From Desulfuromonadales bacterium (GTDB lineage Bacteria > Desulfobacterota > Desulfuromonadia > Desulfuromonadales > JAHYIW01), in the NCBI GenBank assembly GCA_029210745.1, contig JARGFI010000002.1:1-64000 (forward strand): a DNA stretch of 64,000 nucleotides, in the 5' to 3' direction. Position numbers and translations under genes: made by a program. Under the pieces are notes generated by a model. That model did not search any database, was not told the origin of the DNA, and saw only the letters and a program-made list of their open reading frames with translations. Numbering within the stretch: position 1 is the first letter of the stretch; every line of letters starts with the position of its first letter. Below, one piece after another: positions 35,321-46,099 of the stretch.

Positions 35321-36211
35321 TCAATCATCCGGCGGACGGACCTGGCGCACGTCTCCGGCGGCGGCCAGCGCCTGCTGCCCGGCATGGTAGGAAGAACGGA
35401 CCAGTGGCCCGGCTTCCACATGGCGAAAGCCAAGGTGCAAGGCGGTCGAGCGCAGCGCGGCAAATTCTTCCGGGGGGAGATAGCGTTCGACGGGCAGGTG
35501 ATGGCGGGTGGGGGCCAGGTATTGACCGAGGGTCAGGCGGTCGCAACCGGCGGCCAGCAGATCGGCAAAGACACCCTTCAGTTCATCTGCGGTTTCACCT
35601 ATCCCCAGCATCAACCCGGATTTGGTCGGCAGGTGCGGGGCGCTTGCCTTGACCGCCGTCAGCAGTTTAAGCGAACGGCTGTACACGGCTCCCTGGCGGG
35701 CGCGGGGATAGAGCCGGGGCACGGTTTCCAGATTGTGGCCAAGGATGTCCGGGGCGGCATGCAGAATTGTTGCGAGGGCGACGTGATCGCCACCGAGATC
35801 GGAAATCAACAGTTCGACAGTGCAGCCCGGCGCGTGGTGGCGAATGGCGCGGACCACCGCCGCAAAGTGCGTCGCCCCGCCGTCGTTGAGATCATCGCGG
35901 GTCACCGCCGTGATCACGGCATGGCGCAGCGCCAATTCGGCGATGGCCGTGGCGATCTTTTCCGGTTCGTGCGGGTCGGGTGGGGCGGGGGTGCCGCCGA
36001 CGACATTGCAAAACGCACAGCTGCGGGTGCAGCGGTCGCCGAGAATCATGAAGGTGGCGGTCCCCGCGCTCCAGCATTCCCCCTGGTTGGGACAGGCGGC
36101 GCTGCGGCAGACCGAGTGCAACCCCTGCTCCCGGTGGTAACGGTCGATGCGGGTGTAGTTCGGTCCAGTCGGGAAACGGACCTTGAGCCAGTCCGGCTTG
36201 CGTTGCGTCAT
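35321..36211 (-). CDS. lipA: lipoyl synthase LipA
   Basis: A 296-aa radical SAM enzyme inserting two sulfurs into octanoyl-protein to make the lipoyl group of 2-oxoacid dehydrogenases and GcvH. Auxiliary cluster motif CRSAACPNQGEC (Cx4Cx5C) near residue 35 and SAM cluster CTRSCAFC near residue 61 are intact; the RSSYHA C-terminal signature supplies the Ser ligand of the auxiliary cluster. lipB, often adjacent, is absent here. It lies downstream of rubredoxin beyond a strong hairpin and upstream of cheA. Confidence 0.96.
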   Translation of the reverse strand: MTQRKPDWLKVRFPTGPNYTRIDRYHREQGLHSVCRSAACPNQGECWSAGTATFMILGDRCTRSCAFCNVVGGTPAPPDPHEPEKIATAIAELALRHAVITAVTRDDLNDGGATHFAAVVRAIRHHAPGCTVELLISDLGGDHVALATILHAAPDILGHNLETVPRLYPRARQGAVYSRSLKLLTAVKASAPHLPTKSGLMLGIGETADELKGVFADLLAAGCDRLTLGQYLAPTRHHLPVERYLPPEEFAALRSTALHLGFRHVEAGPLVRSSYHAGQQALAAAGDVRQVRPPDD

Positions 36212-36269
36212 GCGGATTCGCTTTTCATCTTGGGTTGCTGCGGAATGGTTGCGGGACAGGGTAGCAGGT

Positions 36270-36298
36270 GGGGCCGACCCCTGGGCGGGGTCGGCCCC
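36270..36298. terminator. 12-bp perfect hairpin between rubredoxin and lipA
   Basis: GGGGCCGACCCC / GGGGTCGGCCCC with a 5-nt loop. It lies 6 nt after the rubredoxin stop. It lacks a T tract on either strand, so it may stabilise the mRNA end or be a rho-assisted terminator. Confidence 0.6.
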
Positions 36299-36304
36299 GG
36301 TCGT

Positions 36305-36463
36305 TCAGATTTCTTCGAAGTTGCTCTTGTCTGCGCCGCACAGCGGGCAGACCCAGTCATCGGGGAGGTCGGCAAACGCCGTTCCGGGAGCAATGCCGCC
36401 GGTTGAATCCCCTTCTTCCGGGTCGTAAATGTAGTCGCAGATCACACACCGGTACTTGGCCAT
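36305..36463 (-). CDS. rubredoxin
   Basis: A complete 52-aa rubredoxin: [19 protein letters not shown] with the first CxxC, then [18 protein letters not shown] with the second. The four Cys bind a single Fe. In anaerobes, rubredoxin passes electrons to superoxide reductase, rubrerythrin or oxygen reductases. It follows elbB by 17 nt, and GGAG lies 6-10 nt upstream of the ATG, so elbB-rubredoxin form an operon. No rubrerythrin or superoxide reductase gene is in the window. Confidence 0.97.
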   Translation of the reverse strand: MAKYRCVICDYIYDPEEGDSTGGIAPGTAFADLPDDWVCPLCGADKSNFEEI

Positions 36464-36480
36464 GGTTGGTTCTCCTTTGC

Positions 36481-37134
36481 TTAAAGCAGGTTGATCAGCG
36501 CCCGCACCGTTTTTTCGATGCCGTCCGCTGCTTCACTGATCCGGCCGGCGAGCATGTAGGCCGGGGTCGAGACGATCTTATGTTCGGTGTCGATGACGAA
36601 TTCACGTACCGGGCAGTTAACGTGTCTGCCCCCCATGGTGTCGATTGCGCTGCCGGTATCAGCGTCGGTGCCGATCGTCAGCTGGGTCTGGTCGCCGACA
36701 ATCCGGGCGATCAGCGCCGGAGCAATACAGACTGCCGCGAGCGGCTTGCGGGCGGCAAGCGTCGCCGTGACCAGTCGTTCGACTTCCGGGTTCACGGTGC
36801 AGTCGGTCCCGTTGACGGCGAAGTCACAGAGATTCTTCGCTGCGCCGAAACCACCGGGGAAGATGAGTGCATCAAAATCGTTGATCGTGACATCAGCCAT
36901 GTTTTTGATCTTGCCGCGCGCAATCCGTGCGGATTCGACCAGAACATTGCGGCACTCCCCCGCAACCGGTTCGCCGCTGAGGTGATTGACGACGTGCAAC
37001 TGCGCGATATCAGGGGCCATACAGACCGCCTCTGCTCCGGCCCGGTCGATTGCCAGCAGGGTGATGACCGCTTCGTGGATTTCACTGCCGTCGTAAACCC
37101 CGCAACCGGAAAGAACAACACCTATCTTTGCCAT
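36481..37134 (-). CDS. elbB: isoprenoid biosynthesis glyoxalase ElbB (DJ-1/PfpI superfamily)
   Basis: A 217-aa protein, the same length as E. coli ElbB. N-terminus [21 protein letters not shown], nucleophile elbow AVCIAPAL with the Cys, [12 protein letters not shown] and [21 protein letters not shown] are family hallmarks. Glyoxalase activity has been reported for members; the cellular role is unclear. The start at 37134 is set by AGGAGG. Its 114-nt upstream region contains the palindrome GTACAGATTGTAC at 37163-37175, possibly an operator. Confidence 0.93.
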   Translation of the reverse strand: MAKIGVVLSGCGVYDGSEIHEAVITLLAIDRAGAEAVCMAPDIAQLHVVNHLSGEPVAGECRNVLVESARIARGKIKNMADVTINDFDALIFPGGFGAAKNLCDFAVNGTDCTVNPEVERLVTATLAARKPLAAVCIAPALIARIVGDQTQLTIGTDADTGSAIDTMGGRHVNCPVREFVIDTEHKIVSTPAYMLAGRISEAADGIEKTVRALINLL

Positions 37135-37162
37135 GGAGAACCTCCTCTCAATATTCAAAGCG

Positions 37163-37175
37163 GTACAGATTGTAC
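37163..37175. promoter_or_regulatory. small palindrome upstream of elbB, possible operator
   Basis: GTACA-GAT-TGTAC, 29-41 nt before the elbB start codon. It might be bound by the XRE-cupin regulator encoded just upstream, but there is no direct evidence for this. Confidence 0.3.
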
Positions 37176-37248
37176 ACTGGGACACGGTTGGCAAGCATGC
37201 ATCATCAGCTTAAAAACTGCGTGGTGAATGTCAATTATGCATCAAATT

Positions 37249-37839
37249 TCAACGCGAGTAAAGTACCGCCACCGCCCGCGGTCGCGTCGGTCCCTTAACA
37301 ACGTAACCGTGGGGTTCGGTCGAATCGTAATATACCGAGTCACCTGGACCCATCATCATGGTTTGATCACCGTAGCGCAGCTCAATTTCCCCTTCGAGGA
37401 CAAAGAGGAATTCCTCGCCTTCGTGGCTGACCAGCAATTCGTCATCCCATTCCTGAACTTCAAATTCAACCAGAAACGGTTCCATGTGGCGATGCATCTT
37501 GCCATAGGCGAGGGAGTGGTAGCTGTACGGTGGCGGCACGGCAGCGTTGACCAGCCGCCGGTTTTTTTTGCGCCGTTCCTCAGCCCGTACCAGGATACAT
37601 TTTTGGGTGACGTCGGCTTCCTGAAAGAATGTTTGCAACGGCACGTTAAACGCTTTGGCGATGCGCAGCAGCGTCGCCAGCGGGGGGATGACCTGCTCAT
37701 TTTCGATCTGCGACAGCAACGGTTTAGAGAGCCCGGAGGCCTCGGCCATATCCTGCAAGGTCATCCGCCGCTCCTGACGCATGCCTCGAACCTTGAAGCC
37801 AATCCCCAGCTCCTTGACTTCATCGCGGATGTTGTTCAT
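37249..37839 (-). CDS. XRE-family regulator with C-terminal cupin domain
   Basis: A 196-aa protein. HTH_3 (residues 10-70): VRGMRQERRMTLQDMAEASG then LSKPLLSQIENEQ. Cupin_2 (about 115-190) includes HEGEEFLFVLEGEIELRYGD and GDSVYYDSTEPHG. This combination (PuuR/SutR type) senses small metabolites and represses catabolic or stress genes. It lies 88 nt after ettA and upstream of elbB, both on the same strand. The ligand is unknown. Confidence 0.88.
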   Translation of the reverse strand: MNNIRDEVKELGIGFKVRGMRQERRMTLQDMAEASGLSKPLLSQIENEQVIPPLATLLRIAKAFNVPLQTFFQEADVTQKCILVRAEERRKKNRRLVNAAVPPPYSYHSLAYGKMHRHMEPFLVEFEVQEWDDELLVSHEGEEFLFVLEGEIELRYGDQTMMMGPGDSVYYDSTEPHGYVVKGPTRPRAVAVLYSR

Positions 37840-37927
37840 CTGCTCTACCTCTTGAGTGGTTGTGAAAAACTTTAACGTATTGCGAGTTCATGTCCAGCGC
37901 TGCGTCGAGTCTCCCGACGGGGAGTTC

Positions 37928-39601
<1,674 letters not shown>

Positions 39602-39781
39602 GGTCTTTTCCTCTTTGATGAATGCGTTCAATAACGCAGATGGTGTCGTTGATTGCACGGTTTTACCGTTGCCGACGGGACATGTCAAGCCGGGAGAGGG
39701 GGGGGCGGCGATTATCGGGCAGGAATTTCAGCAGAAAGTTTTATTCTCGCTAAATATTTTTGTCTGGGCTAGAATTCCCGC

Positions 39782-40654
39782 ATGAGCACCCTGGCTTTCA
39801 TTTTGATTCTGTCCTCCGCCCTGATGCACGCCCTCTGGAACCTGCTGGTCAAGTGCAGCCGTGACAAGACCGTTTTTATCTGGTGGATGTTTATCGCTTC
39901 CGGCGGCATGTTCAATATTCTGGTGTGGAGTCTGCCTGCGCCGTTTCCGCCACTGACCCCGCAGATCCTCGCCCTGAGTGCCGGGGGGGGGGCCTGTTTT
40001 GTGCTTTATCATCTGCTTACCGGGCGGGCCTACCGCGATGGCGATCTGTCGATGACCTATCCGCTGGCCCAGACGGCGACGGCCTACGTGCCGATGTGGG
40101 GGGTGTTGCTGCTGGGTGAGGAGCTGTCGGTGGTCGGTCTTGGCGGGATCTTCCTGATTCTGGTCGGTGTCTACAGTGTTCAGTTGCGACGGCCGTCTCT
40201 CGATGATGCGTTGCGTCCCTTGCGTAATCTGCGCAACCCCTCGGTGCAAGCGGCGTTGGCCGCTGGTTTTGTCTACTCGATCGGTGCCGTTTTTGACAAG
40301 CGGGGCGTGCTTTCGTACCCCCCTTTTTATTTTACTTATCTGCTCGTGATGGCGATGCTCCTGTTTATGTCCCTCAATCTGCTGCGTTCGCGCTATCGGG
40401 GGCGGGTGCTGGCGGAGTGGCAGTGCAGTCGCCCGCTCATTCTCCTGTCCGGACCGGTGATGATGGGGTCTTTTCTGACCTTTCGCTATGCCTTGACAAT
40501 CACCCCGCTCAGTTACGCCGTCCCGGCAAGGCAGGTCAGCTTGCTCTTCGGTATCCTGCTCGGTGTTTACTTTCTTGGCGAATCGTGTGGCCGTATTCGC
40601 TTTATCGCCGGCATGCTGGTTTTGGCGGGGGTTTTTCTGCTGCGCCTGGGGTAG
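39782..40654 (+). CDS. EamA/DMT-superfamily transporter
   Basis: A 290-aa membrane protein with about ten hydrophobic helices in two EamA repeats; the second begins near residue 150 (AGFVYSIGAVFDKRGV), and an early HALWNLLVK motif is typical. Substrate unknown; relatives export amino acids or other metabolites. Codons for SAGGGAC near residue 70 contain a run of ten G (39983-39992). There is no SD; a TAGAAT box ends only 6 nt before the ATG, so the mRNA may be leaderless. Divergent from ettA. Confidence 0.85.
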   Translation: MSTLAFILILSSALMHALWNLLVKCSRDKTVFIWWMFIASGGMFNILVWSLPAPFPPLTPQILALSAGGGACFVLYHLLTGRAYRDGDLSMTYPLAQTATAYVPMWGVLLLGEELSVVGLGGIFLILVGVYSVQLRRPSLDDALRPLRNLRNPSVQAALAAGFVYSIGAVFDKRGVLSYPPFYFTYLLVMAMLLFMSLNLLRSRYRGRVLAEWQCSRPLILLSGPVMMGSFLTFRYALTITPLSYAVPARQVSLLFGILLGVYFLGESCGRIRFIAGMLVLAGVFLLRLG

Positions 40655-40725
40655 CCTGCGTGGCGCCGACGATACATGGAAGTGAAACGCCATTCTATTC
40701 TTCAGTCAGATTAAATTTTTTTTCA

Positions 40726-40754
40726 TTGACACGTTAATCGTGTGTCGTTATATA
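40726..40754 (+). promoter_or_regulatory. predicted sigma-70 promoter of rnfABCDGE
   Basis: TTGACA (40726-40731), 17-nt spacer, TATATA (40749-40754), 66 nt before the rnfA ATG. A near-consensus promoter at the only gap before the operon. Confidence 0.75.
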
Positions 40755-40820
40755 GTTGTGGTCAGACCAATTTAACGGTCTTTTTTTATTCTCTGACCCA
40801 AAAAGCAATGTGGCGGTAAG

Positions 40821-41402
40821 ATGACAGAACTTGTGCTCATATTGATCAGCGCGATTTTCGTTAACAACTTTGTCCTTGCGCGTTTTCTCGGTATCTGCCC
40901 TTTCATGGGGGTGTCGAAGAAGGTTGAGACGGCGGTTGGCATGGGGATGGCGGTTGCTTTCGTCATGACTGTTGCGACGGTGGTGACCTGGTTTCTGCAG
41001 TATTTTATTCTCCAGCCGCTCGATATTGAATATTTGCAGACTATTGTTTTTATTCTGGTGATTGCCGCGCTGGTGCAGCTGGTCGAGATGGTGATTCAGA
41101 AAGTCAGTCCGGTCCTCTACCAGTCCCTCGGTATTTTCCTGCCGTTAATTACCACCAACTGTGCGGTGCTCGGTCTGGCCGTGCTGAATATTCAAAAAGA
41201 GTACACCTTCCTTGAAGGGATTTTTTTTGCCATCGGCGCGGCGGCGGGGTTTACTTTGGCGATGGTTCTCTTTGCCGGACTGCGCGAGCGGATTGATCTG
41301 TGCCCGGTGCCGCGTAGCTTTCGGGGGACGGCGATTGCCATGGTGACAGCGGGGTTGCTGTCCCTGGCGTTCATGGGGTTTGCCGGCATGGTGAAGGGAT
41401 AA
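40821..41402 (+). CDS. rnfA: Rnf complex membrane subunit RnfA
   Basis: A 193-aa, six-helix membrane subunit of the ferredoxin:NAD+ oxidoreductase that moves Na+ or H+. Start [20 protein letters not shown], with [18 protein letters not shown] (a Cys-containing half-helix that can bind an intramembrane FeS cluster together with RnfE) and [12 protein letters not shown] in the second repeat. It is homologous to RnfE and NqrE. First gene of rnfABCDGE, an order like the E. coli rsx set and unlike the CDGEAB order of acetogens. Confidence 0.96.
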   Translation: MTELVLILISAIFVNNFVLARFLGICPFMGVSKKVETAVGMGMAVAFVMTVATVVTWFLQYFILQPLDIEYLQTIVFILVIAALVQLVEMVIQKVSPVLYQSLGIFLPLITTNCAVLGLAVLNIQKEYTFLEGIFFAIGAAAGFTLAMVLFAGLRERIDLCPVPRSFRGTAIAMVTAGLLSLAFMGFAGMVKG

Positions 41403-41428
41403 ACTGGCGGTGAAGAGTGTGAGCAACG

Positions 41429-42271
41429 ATGCTTGAAGCGATTTTAAGTCTGGGTGGTGTCGGCTTTTGCGCGGCGCTTGCGCTGGGTTTTGCAGCGCAG
41501 AAATTTGCTGTCGAAGTCGATGCGCGTGAGGCCGCGATTCTTGAAGTACTGCCCGGCGCCAACTGCGGTGCCTGCGGTTTTCCCGGCTGTGGTGGTTACG
41601 CCAGGGCGGTTGCTTCCGGAGCTGTCGCCCCGGAGCTGTGCCCCCCCGGTGGACCGGAGACGGTGGCCAGAATCGCCAGAATCATCGGCGTCGCGGCGAT
41701 TGCGGTTGATCCGCAGGTGGCCGTGGTGATTTGTCAGGGGGATCAGCAGCGGGCGACCGAAAAATACCGTTACCTCGGTATCAGCGATTGCCGCGCCGCG
41801 CAGAAGCTCGCCGACGGGCCGAAGACCTGCCCCGGCGGCTGCCTGGGGCTGGGGACCTGCGCGGCGATCTGCCCCTTCGGGGCGATTACCATGACCGATC
41901 AGCACTTGGCGGTGATCGATCGCGACAAGTGCGTCGGTTGTCGTAAATGCGTTGAGCCCTGTCCGCGACAGGTGATCAAGATGACGCCCCGTTCGGTCTC
42001 CGTACACGTGCTTTGCAACAGCCATGACAAAGGCGCGCTGGTCCGCCGCTATTGTCAGGTTGGGTGTATCGCTTGTCAGTTGTGTAAAAAAGCGGCACCG
42101 GAAGCTTACGTGATCGAAGATTTTCTGGCCCGTGTCGATTATCGCCATGCGGTCAAGCCGACCGCCGGTGTCGAAGTGGCCATTGATAAGTGTCCGACCC
42201 ATTGTATCCGCGATGACAATCCGCCGCCAGCCCCCGTGCCTGACGAGAAACCTGCTCCGCAGGCGGCCTGA
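41429..42271 (+). CDS. rnfB: Rnf complex FeS subunit RnfB
   Basis: A 280-aa protein with an N-terminal membrane anchor, then a 4Fe-4S motif (NCGACGFPGCGGY) that accepts electrons from soluble ferredoxin, and further Cys clusters: CPGGCLGLGTCAAICPFGAI, CVGCRKCVEPCP and CQVGCIACQLCKK. RnfB is the electron entry point and passes electrons through its ferredoxin domains to RnfC or the membrane subunits. The C-terminal Pro/Ala-rich tail is variable in the family. It is 26 nt after rnfA. Confidence 0.96.
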   Translation: MLEAILSLGGVGFCAALALGFAAQKFAVEVDAREAAILEVLPGANCGACGFPGCGGYARAVASGAVAPELCPPGGPETVARIARIIGVAAIAVDPQVAVVICQGDQQRATEKYRYLGISDCRAAQKLADGPKTCPGGCLGLGTCAAICPFGAITMTDQHLAVIDRDKCVGCRKCVEPCPRQVIKMTPRSVSVHVLCNSHDKGALVRRYCQVGCIACQLCKKAAPEAYVIEDFLARVDYRHAVKPTAGVEVAIDKCPTHCIRDDNPPPAPVPDEKPAPQAA

Positions 42272-42297
42272 AGTACACTCGGGATGAAACTGAAGAG

Positions 42298-43629
42298 ATG
42301 AAGATAAAACGTTTTCCGGGCGGGCTGCATCCGCCGGAACATAAATCGACTGCTGCCAGGGCGATTGAACCATGTTCACTGCCGGACGAGCTGGTCATCC
42401 CGCTGGCGCAACATATCGGCGCCCCTGCCGAGCCGTGTGTGGTGATCGGTGACACCGTGGCCAAGGGGCAAGTCATCGCCCAGCCGCGGGGATTCGTTTC
42501 GGTGCCGATTCACGCGTCAAGTTCCGGGGTGGTGACGGCGGTCGAGCCGCGTTTGCACCCCATGGGGCGTCCGTTGCCGGCGATTGTGATCAAACCGGAT
42601 GGCCGTGACGCCTGGCCCGACGGTCTTGAGGGCGGGATGAATCCGTTGCTGGTCGATCCGTTGACGCTGCCGCCGAGTCGCTTGCGCGATATGGTGCGCA
42701 ATGCCGGGGTGGTCGGTCTGGGGGGGGCGACTTTTCCCACGCACGTTAAATTGTCGCCGCCGGGTGGAAAAAAGATCAACACCCTGATTCTCAACGGCGT
42801 TGAATGTGAACCGTACCTCACCGCCGACCACCGTCTGATGCTTGAGGAGCCGGAGCGGATCCTTGCCGGGATCGATATTCTGCGGCGGATTCTCGGGGTC
42901 GAACGGGTCTGTATCGGCATCGAGGAAAACAAGCCGGACGCGATAGCGGTGATGCGTGACGCCTGCGCGCAACGTGATATTGAGGTGATTGCGCTCAAGG
43001 TGATGTATCCGCAGGGGGCGGAAAAGCAATTGATCTTTGCGGTAACCGGGCGTCAGACACCTTCCGGCGGTTTGCCGATGGATGTCGGGGTGGTGGTACA
43101 GAATGTCGGCACTGCGGCGGCGGTGGCCGATGCTATTATCCACGGTCGTCCGCTGGTCGAGCGGATCGCGACGATTACCGGCCCGGCGCTGGTTGAACCG
43201 AAGAATCTGCGCATCCGCATCGGTACTTCGTTACGTCATCTGGTTGCCGAGTGCGGGGGACTGCGTGAAGAGGTAGTCAAGGTGATCATGGGAGGGCCGA
43301 TGATGGGGCACACCCAGTTGTCGCTTGATGTACCCGCCATCCGGGGAACTTCCGGGCTGTTGCTGCTCGACAAAAACGCGGTAGCGACGCGGTCGGAAGG
43401 CCCCTGTATCCGTTGTGCGCGCTGTGTAAGTGTCTGTCCGGCACGCTTGCTGCCGACGACGATCTCGGCCTACGCCCGCCGCGACATGATTGCCGAGGCG
43501 GAACGGTTCAATGCCCTCGACTGCATTGAGTGTGGCTGCTGTGCCTATACTTGTCCTGCCCGCATCCCGCTGGTGCAGTCGATTCGTCAGGTCAAAGGGG
43601 CGATTCTGGCCAAACGGAGATTGTCCTGA
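42298..43629 (+). CDS. rnfC: Rnf complex NADH-binding subunit RnfC
   Basis: A 443-aa subunit homologous to NuoF and NqrA that binds FMN and NAD(H) and carries two 4Fe-4S clusters. Visible motifs: GLGGATFPTHVKLSPPGGKK, LNGVECEPYLTADHRLM, CIRCARCVSVCP and CIECGCCAYTCPARIPL. It is the shorter form, without the Ala/Lys-rich extension of E. coli RsxC. It starts 26 nt after rnfB, and rnfD follows after 1 nt. Confidence 0.96.
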   Translation: MKIKRFPGGLHPPEHKSTAARAIEPCSLPDELVIPLAQHIGAPAEPCVVIGDTVAKGQVIAQPRGFVSVPIHASSSGVVTAVEPRLHPMGRPLPAIVIKPDGRDAWPDGLEGGMNPLLVDPLTLPPSRLRDMVRNAGVVGLGGATFPTHVKLSPPGGKKINTLILNGVECEPYLTADHRLMLEEPERILAGIDILRRILGVERVCIGIEENKPDAIAVMRDACAQRDIEVIALKVMYPQGAEKQLIFAVTGRQTPSGGLPMDVGVVVQNVGTAAAVADAIIHGRPLVERIATITGPALVEPKNLRIRIGTSLRHLVAECGGLREEVVKVIMGGPMMGHTQLSLDVPAIRGTSGLLLLDKNAVATRSEGPCIRCARCVSVCPARLLPTTISAYARRDMIAEAERFNALDCIECGCCAYTCPARIPLVQSIRQVKGAILAKRRLS

Positions 43630-43630
43630 C

Positions 43631-44626
43631 ATGACCGAACAATACTATCTTTCCTCCTCGCCCCACATGCATTCCGGCGCAACCACCGACAAGGTGATGC
43701 GCGACGTGATTTACGCATTGCTCCCGGCCTGTCTGACGGCGGTGTGGTTTTTCGGGCTTGCCGCATTGACCACCTTGCTGCTGTGCGTTGCTTCCTGTCT
43801 GGTTGCCGAAGCGGCGTGCCTCAAATTGCAGGGGCGGGCGCAGAGCACCCTGGCTGACGGCAGTGCGGTGTTGACCGGTCTTTTGCTGGCGCTTAATCTG
43901 CCTGCCGCCGCACCCTGGTGGCTGACAGTGCTCGGCGGCGCGGTGGCCATTGTTATCGGCAAGCAGGTTTACGGCGGGCTGGGGTACAACCCGTTCAACC
44001 CGGCATTGGTGGCGCGGGTGGTGCTGCTGATCTCTTTTCCGATTCAGATGACCAGCTGGACCGCGCCGCTGGCTTCGGCTTCGGGGGTGGACGCGGTGAC
44101 CATGGCAACGCCCCTCGGCGAATGGAAAACCGCCGTGATGCTCACCAGTAAGCTACCCGCCGTGCAGCCGGCAGATTATCTCAACTATCTGACCGGCAAT
44201 ATGGCCGGGTGTCTCGGCGAGGTTTCCGCCGTTGCGGTGCTGATTGGCGCGGCATATCTGTTCTGGCGGCGTATCATCACCTGGCATATTCCGCTGACTT
44301 TTGTGGTTACGGTGGCCGTGTTGACCGGGATATTCTGGCTGGTCGACCCGACGCGTTATCCCGATCCGTTGCTGCATGTGTTGACCGGCGGCTTGCTGCT
44401 CGGTGCCTTTTTTATGGCAACCGACATGGTGACTTCGCCGGTATCCTCCACGGGAATGATCATCTTCGGGTTCGGCTGCGGGCTGATCACGGTCCTGATC
44501 CGACTCTTCGGTGGCTATCCGGAAGGGGTGTCGTTCGCGATTTTGCTGATGAATGCGGCAACGCCGTTGATCGATCGCTACACGCCACCACGCAAGTTTG
44601 GTGCGGTCGGGGAGGTGGTGCGATGA
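43631..44626 (+). CDS. rnfD: Rnf complex membrane flavoprotein subunit RnfD
   Basis: A 331-aa membrane protein with about ten helices, homologous to NqrB. The covalent FMN attachment site is the Thr in VTMATPLGEWK (family consensus SGATPL). GGLGYNPFNPALVARV and FFMATDMVTSPVSSTG are conserved. ATG at 43631 lies one base after the rnfC stop. Overlaps rnfG by 4 nt (ATGA). Confidence 0.95.
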   Translation: MTEQYYLSSSPHMHSGATTDKVMRDVIYALLPACLTAVWFFGLAALTTLLLCVASCLVAEAACLKLQGRAQSTLADGSAVLTGLLLALNLPAAAPWWLTVLGGAVAIVIGKQVYGGLGYNPFNPALVARVVLLISFPIQMTSWTAPLASASGVDAVTMATPLGEWKTAVMLTSKLPAVQPADYLNYLTGNMAGCLGEVSAVAVLIGAAYLFWRRIITWHIPLTFVVTVAVLTGIFWLVDPTRYPDPLLHVLTGGLLLGAFFMATDMVTSPVSSTGMIIFGFGCGLITVLIRLFGGYPEGVSFAILLMNAATPLIDRYTPPRKFGAVGEVVR

Positions 44627-45249
44627 GAGACATTCTCCGGCTGGTCTGCACCTTGACCCTGATTGCATGTATCGCCGGTGCCGTATTGTCGTTGGTCGAG
44701 GTGGCAACACGCGAACCGATCGCGGCGCAGCGACGGCTGGTGATGTTGCGTGCGCTACAGGCGGTGTTGCCTGCATTCGACAATCAACCTGATAACGACA
44801 CCGTGACACTTGGCCGGGGTCGCGACAAGCGTGGACGGGAACTCAGGCAAACCTTTTTCCGTGCGCGCAGCGACGGCAAACTGGTCGGCATCGCCTTCAG
44901 TGCAACCGCCCCCGATGGCTATAGCGGCAATATCGACATCATGGTCGGGATCACCCCGGACGGAACGGTTCAGGCGATCGAGATCCTCGCGCATATGGAA
45001 ACTCCGGGATTGGGCGACAAGATCACCCATCAACCGTTCAAACAGCAATTTCATGACAAGTCGCTCGACAATGCTGATTGGCGGGTGAAAAAAGACGGCG
45101 GGGGGTTTGATCAGATTACCGGTGCGACAATTTCCCCGCGGGCGGTCGTCGGTGCGGTGCGCAAGGCGCTGGAATTTTATCACCGGAACAGCGCCGCGAT
45201 CACGGCACCGGAACCAGCGGAAACTCCGCCGACAGGAGGGGGGGAATGA
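44623..45249 (+). CDS. rnfG: Rnf complex flavoprotein subunit RnfG
   Basis: A 208-aa protein with one N-terminal membrane helix (LVCTLTLIACIAGAVLSLV) and a periplasmic FMN-binding domain. The covalent FMN site is the second Thr in DQITGATISPRAVV (consensus S/T-GAT). GYSGNIDIMVGI and METPGLGDKI are family motifs. ATG overlaps the rnfD stop, and the C-terminus overlaps rnfE by 4 nt, so the whole operon is tightly coupled. Confidence 0.96.
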   Translation: MRDILRLVCTLTLIACIAGAVLSLVEVATREPIAAQRRLVMLRALQAVLPAFDNQPDNDTVTLGRGRDKRGRELRQTFFRARSDGKLVGIAFSATAPDGYSGNIDIMVGITPDGTVQAIEILAHMETPGLGDKITHQPFKQQFHDKSLDNADWRVKKDGGGFDQITGATISPRAVVGAVRKALEFYHRNSAAITAPEPAETPPTGGGE

Positions 45250-45839
45250 GTGTGCTGCAAGAGTTCAGCAAAGGGTTGTGGCGAGAAAATGCGGTATTCA
45301 AGCTGCTCCTCGGTCTGTGTCCGACGCTGGCGGTCACCACCAGTGCCGAGAATGGCCTCGGTATGGGGCTGGCAACGACATTTGTGTTGCTCTGCTCCAA
45401 CAGCGTCGTTGCACTGTTGCGCAAGGTGATCCCGCCGCAAGTCCGGATTCCGGCTTTCATTGTCATTATCGCGTCATTTGTAACCGTCGTCCAGTTGTGC
45501 ATGGAGGCCTATCTTTACAGCCTGTATCAGGCGCTGGGCATCTTTATTCCGTTGATCGTGGTCAATTGTCTGATCCTTGGCCGGGCAGAAGCCTTTGCGT
45601 CGAAAAATACCTTCCGTACGGCTTTTTTTGACGGCCTCGGGATGGGCACAGGTTTTACTCTGGCCCTGTTTTTGCTCGGCGCAGTGCGCGAAATTTTTGG
45701 TTCCGGCACGCTGCTCGGTGTCGCCCTGTTCGGGGAGGGTTATCAGCCCCTGTTGTTAATGATCCTGCCACCCGGCGCTTTTATCACCCTGGGGCTGTTG
45801 CTGGCAGCGATGAATCGCTTTGAGTTACGACAAAAATAA
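45246..45839 (+). CDS. rnfE: Rnf complex membrane subunit RnfE
   Basis: A 197-aa six-helix subunit paired with RnfA. Motifs: KGLWRENAVFKLLLGLCPTLAVT (intramembrane FeS Cys), IFIPLIVVNCLILGRAEAFA and FLLGAVREIFGSGTL. Last gene of the operon. No hairpin terminator is evident in the 260 nt before nuoA, but the nuo operon has its own promoter. Confidence 0.96.
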   Translation: MSVLQEFSKGLWRENAVFKLLLGLCPTLAVTTSAENGLGMGLATTFVLLCSNSVVALLRKVIPPQVRIPAFIVIIASFVTVVQLCMEAYLYSLYQALGIFIPLIVVNCLILGRAEAFASKNTFRTAFFDGLGMGTGFTLALFLLGAVREIFGSGTLLGVALFGEGYQPLLLMILPPGAFITLGLLLAAMNRFELRQK

Positions 45840-45962
45840 CCTCCCCATCTGCCGCTTCAGTTCCTTTACCGGTTCTTCTGTTGTGCACCTATAGCTGACT
45901 CCATTTGTCCCCTATTTTAATGACTAACAACCTGTTAACAAGCAGTTATAACTAAAAAAATT

Positions 45963-46016
45963 GCATACTGTATACTGTATTTTTTCCTTGACAAGGGGCT
46001 TAATTTGTCTTAACTT
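45963..46016 (+). promoter_or_regulatory. nuo promoter with upstream ATAC-N-GTAT operator-like pair
   Basis: Promoter: TTGACA (45988-45993), 17-nt spacer, TAACTT (46011-46016). Just upstream, GCATACTGTATACTGTAT (45963-45980) contains two overlapping ATAC-N-GTAT palindromes 7 nt apart. The reverse complement of 45969-45980 (ATACAGTATACA) is identical to 12 bases of the operator in the GntR gene promoter at 18701-18712. The leader then forms a small ACGAGC/GCTCGT hairpin near 46027. Confidence 0.65.
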
Positions 46017-46099
46017 GCACCGCCGAACGAGCACACGAGAGCTCGTCAGATAATGTCAGACGAAACATCCTGTATGAACTGCCGAGAGGAGCTTTTTCC

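Noticed and set aside
36270..36298. Standard rho-independent terminator
   Set aside because: The stem is perfect but no T tract follows on either strand, so it is kept only as a hairpin with a possible termination role.
35033..36406. 457-codon plus-strand frame opposite lipA and cheA
   Set aside because: It covers lipA, rubredoxin and the cheA start in antisense; all three are well-supported families.
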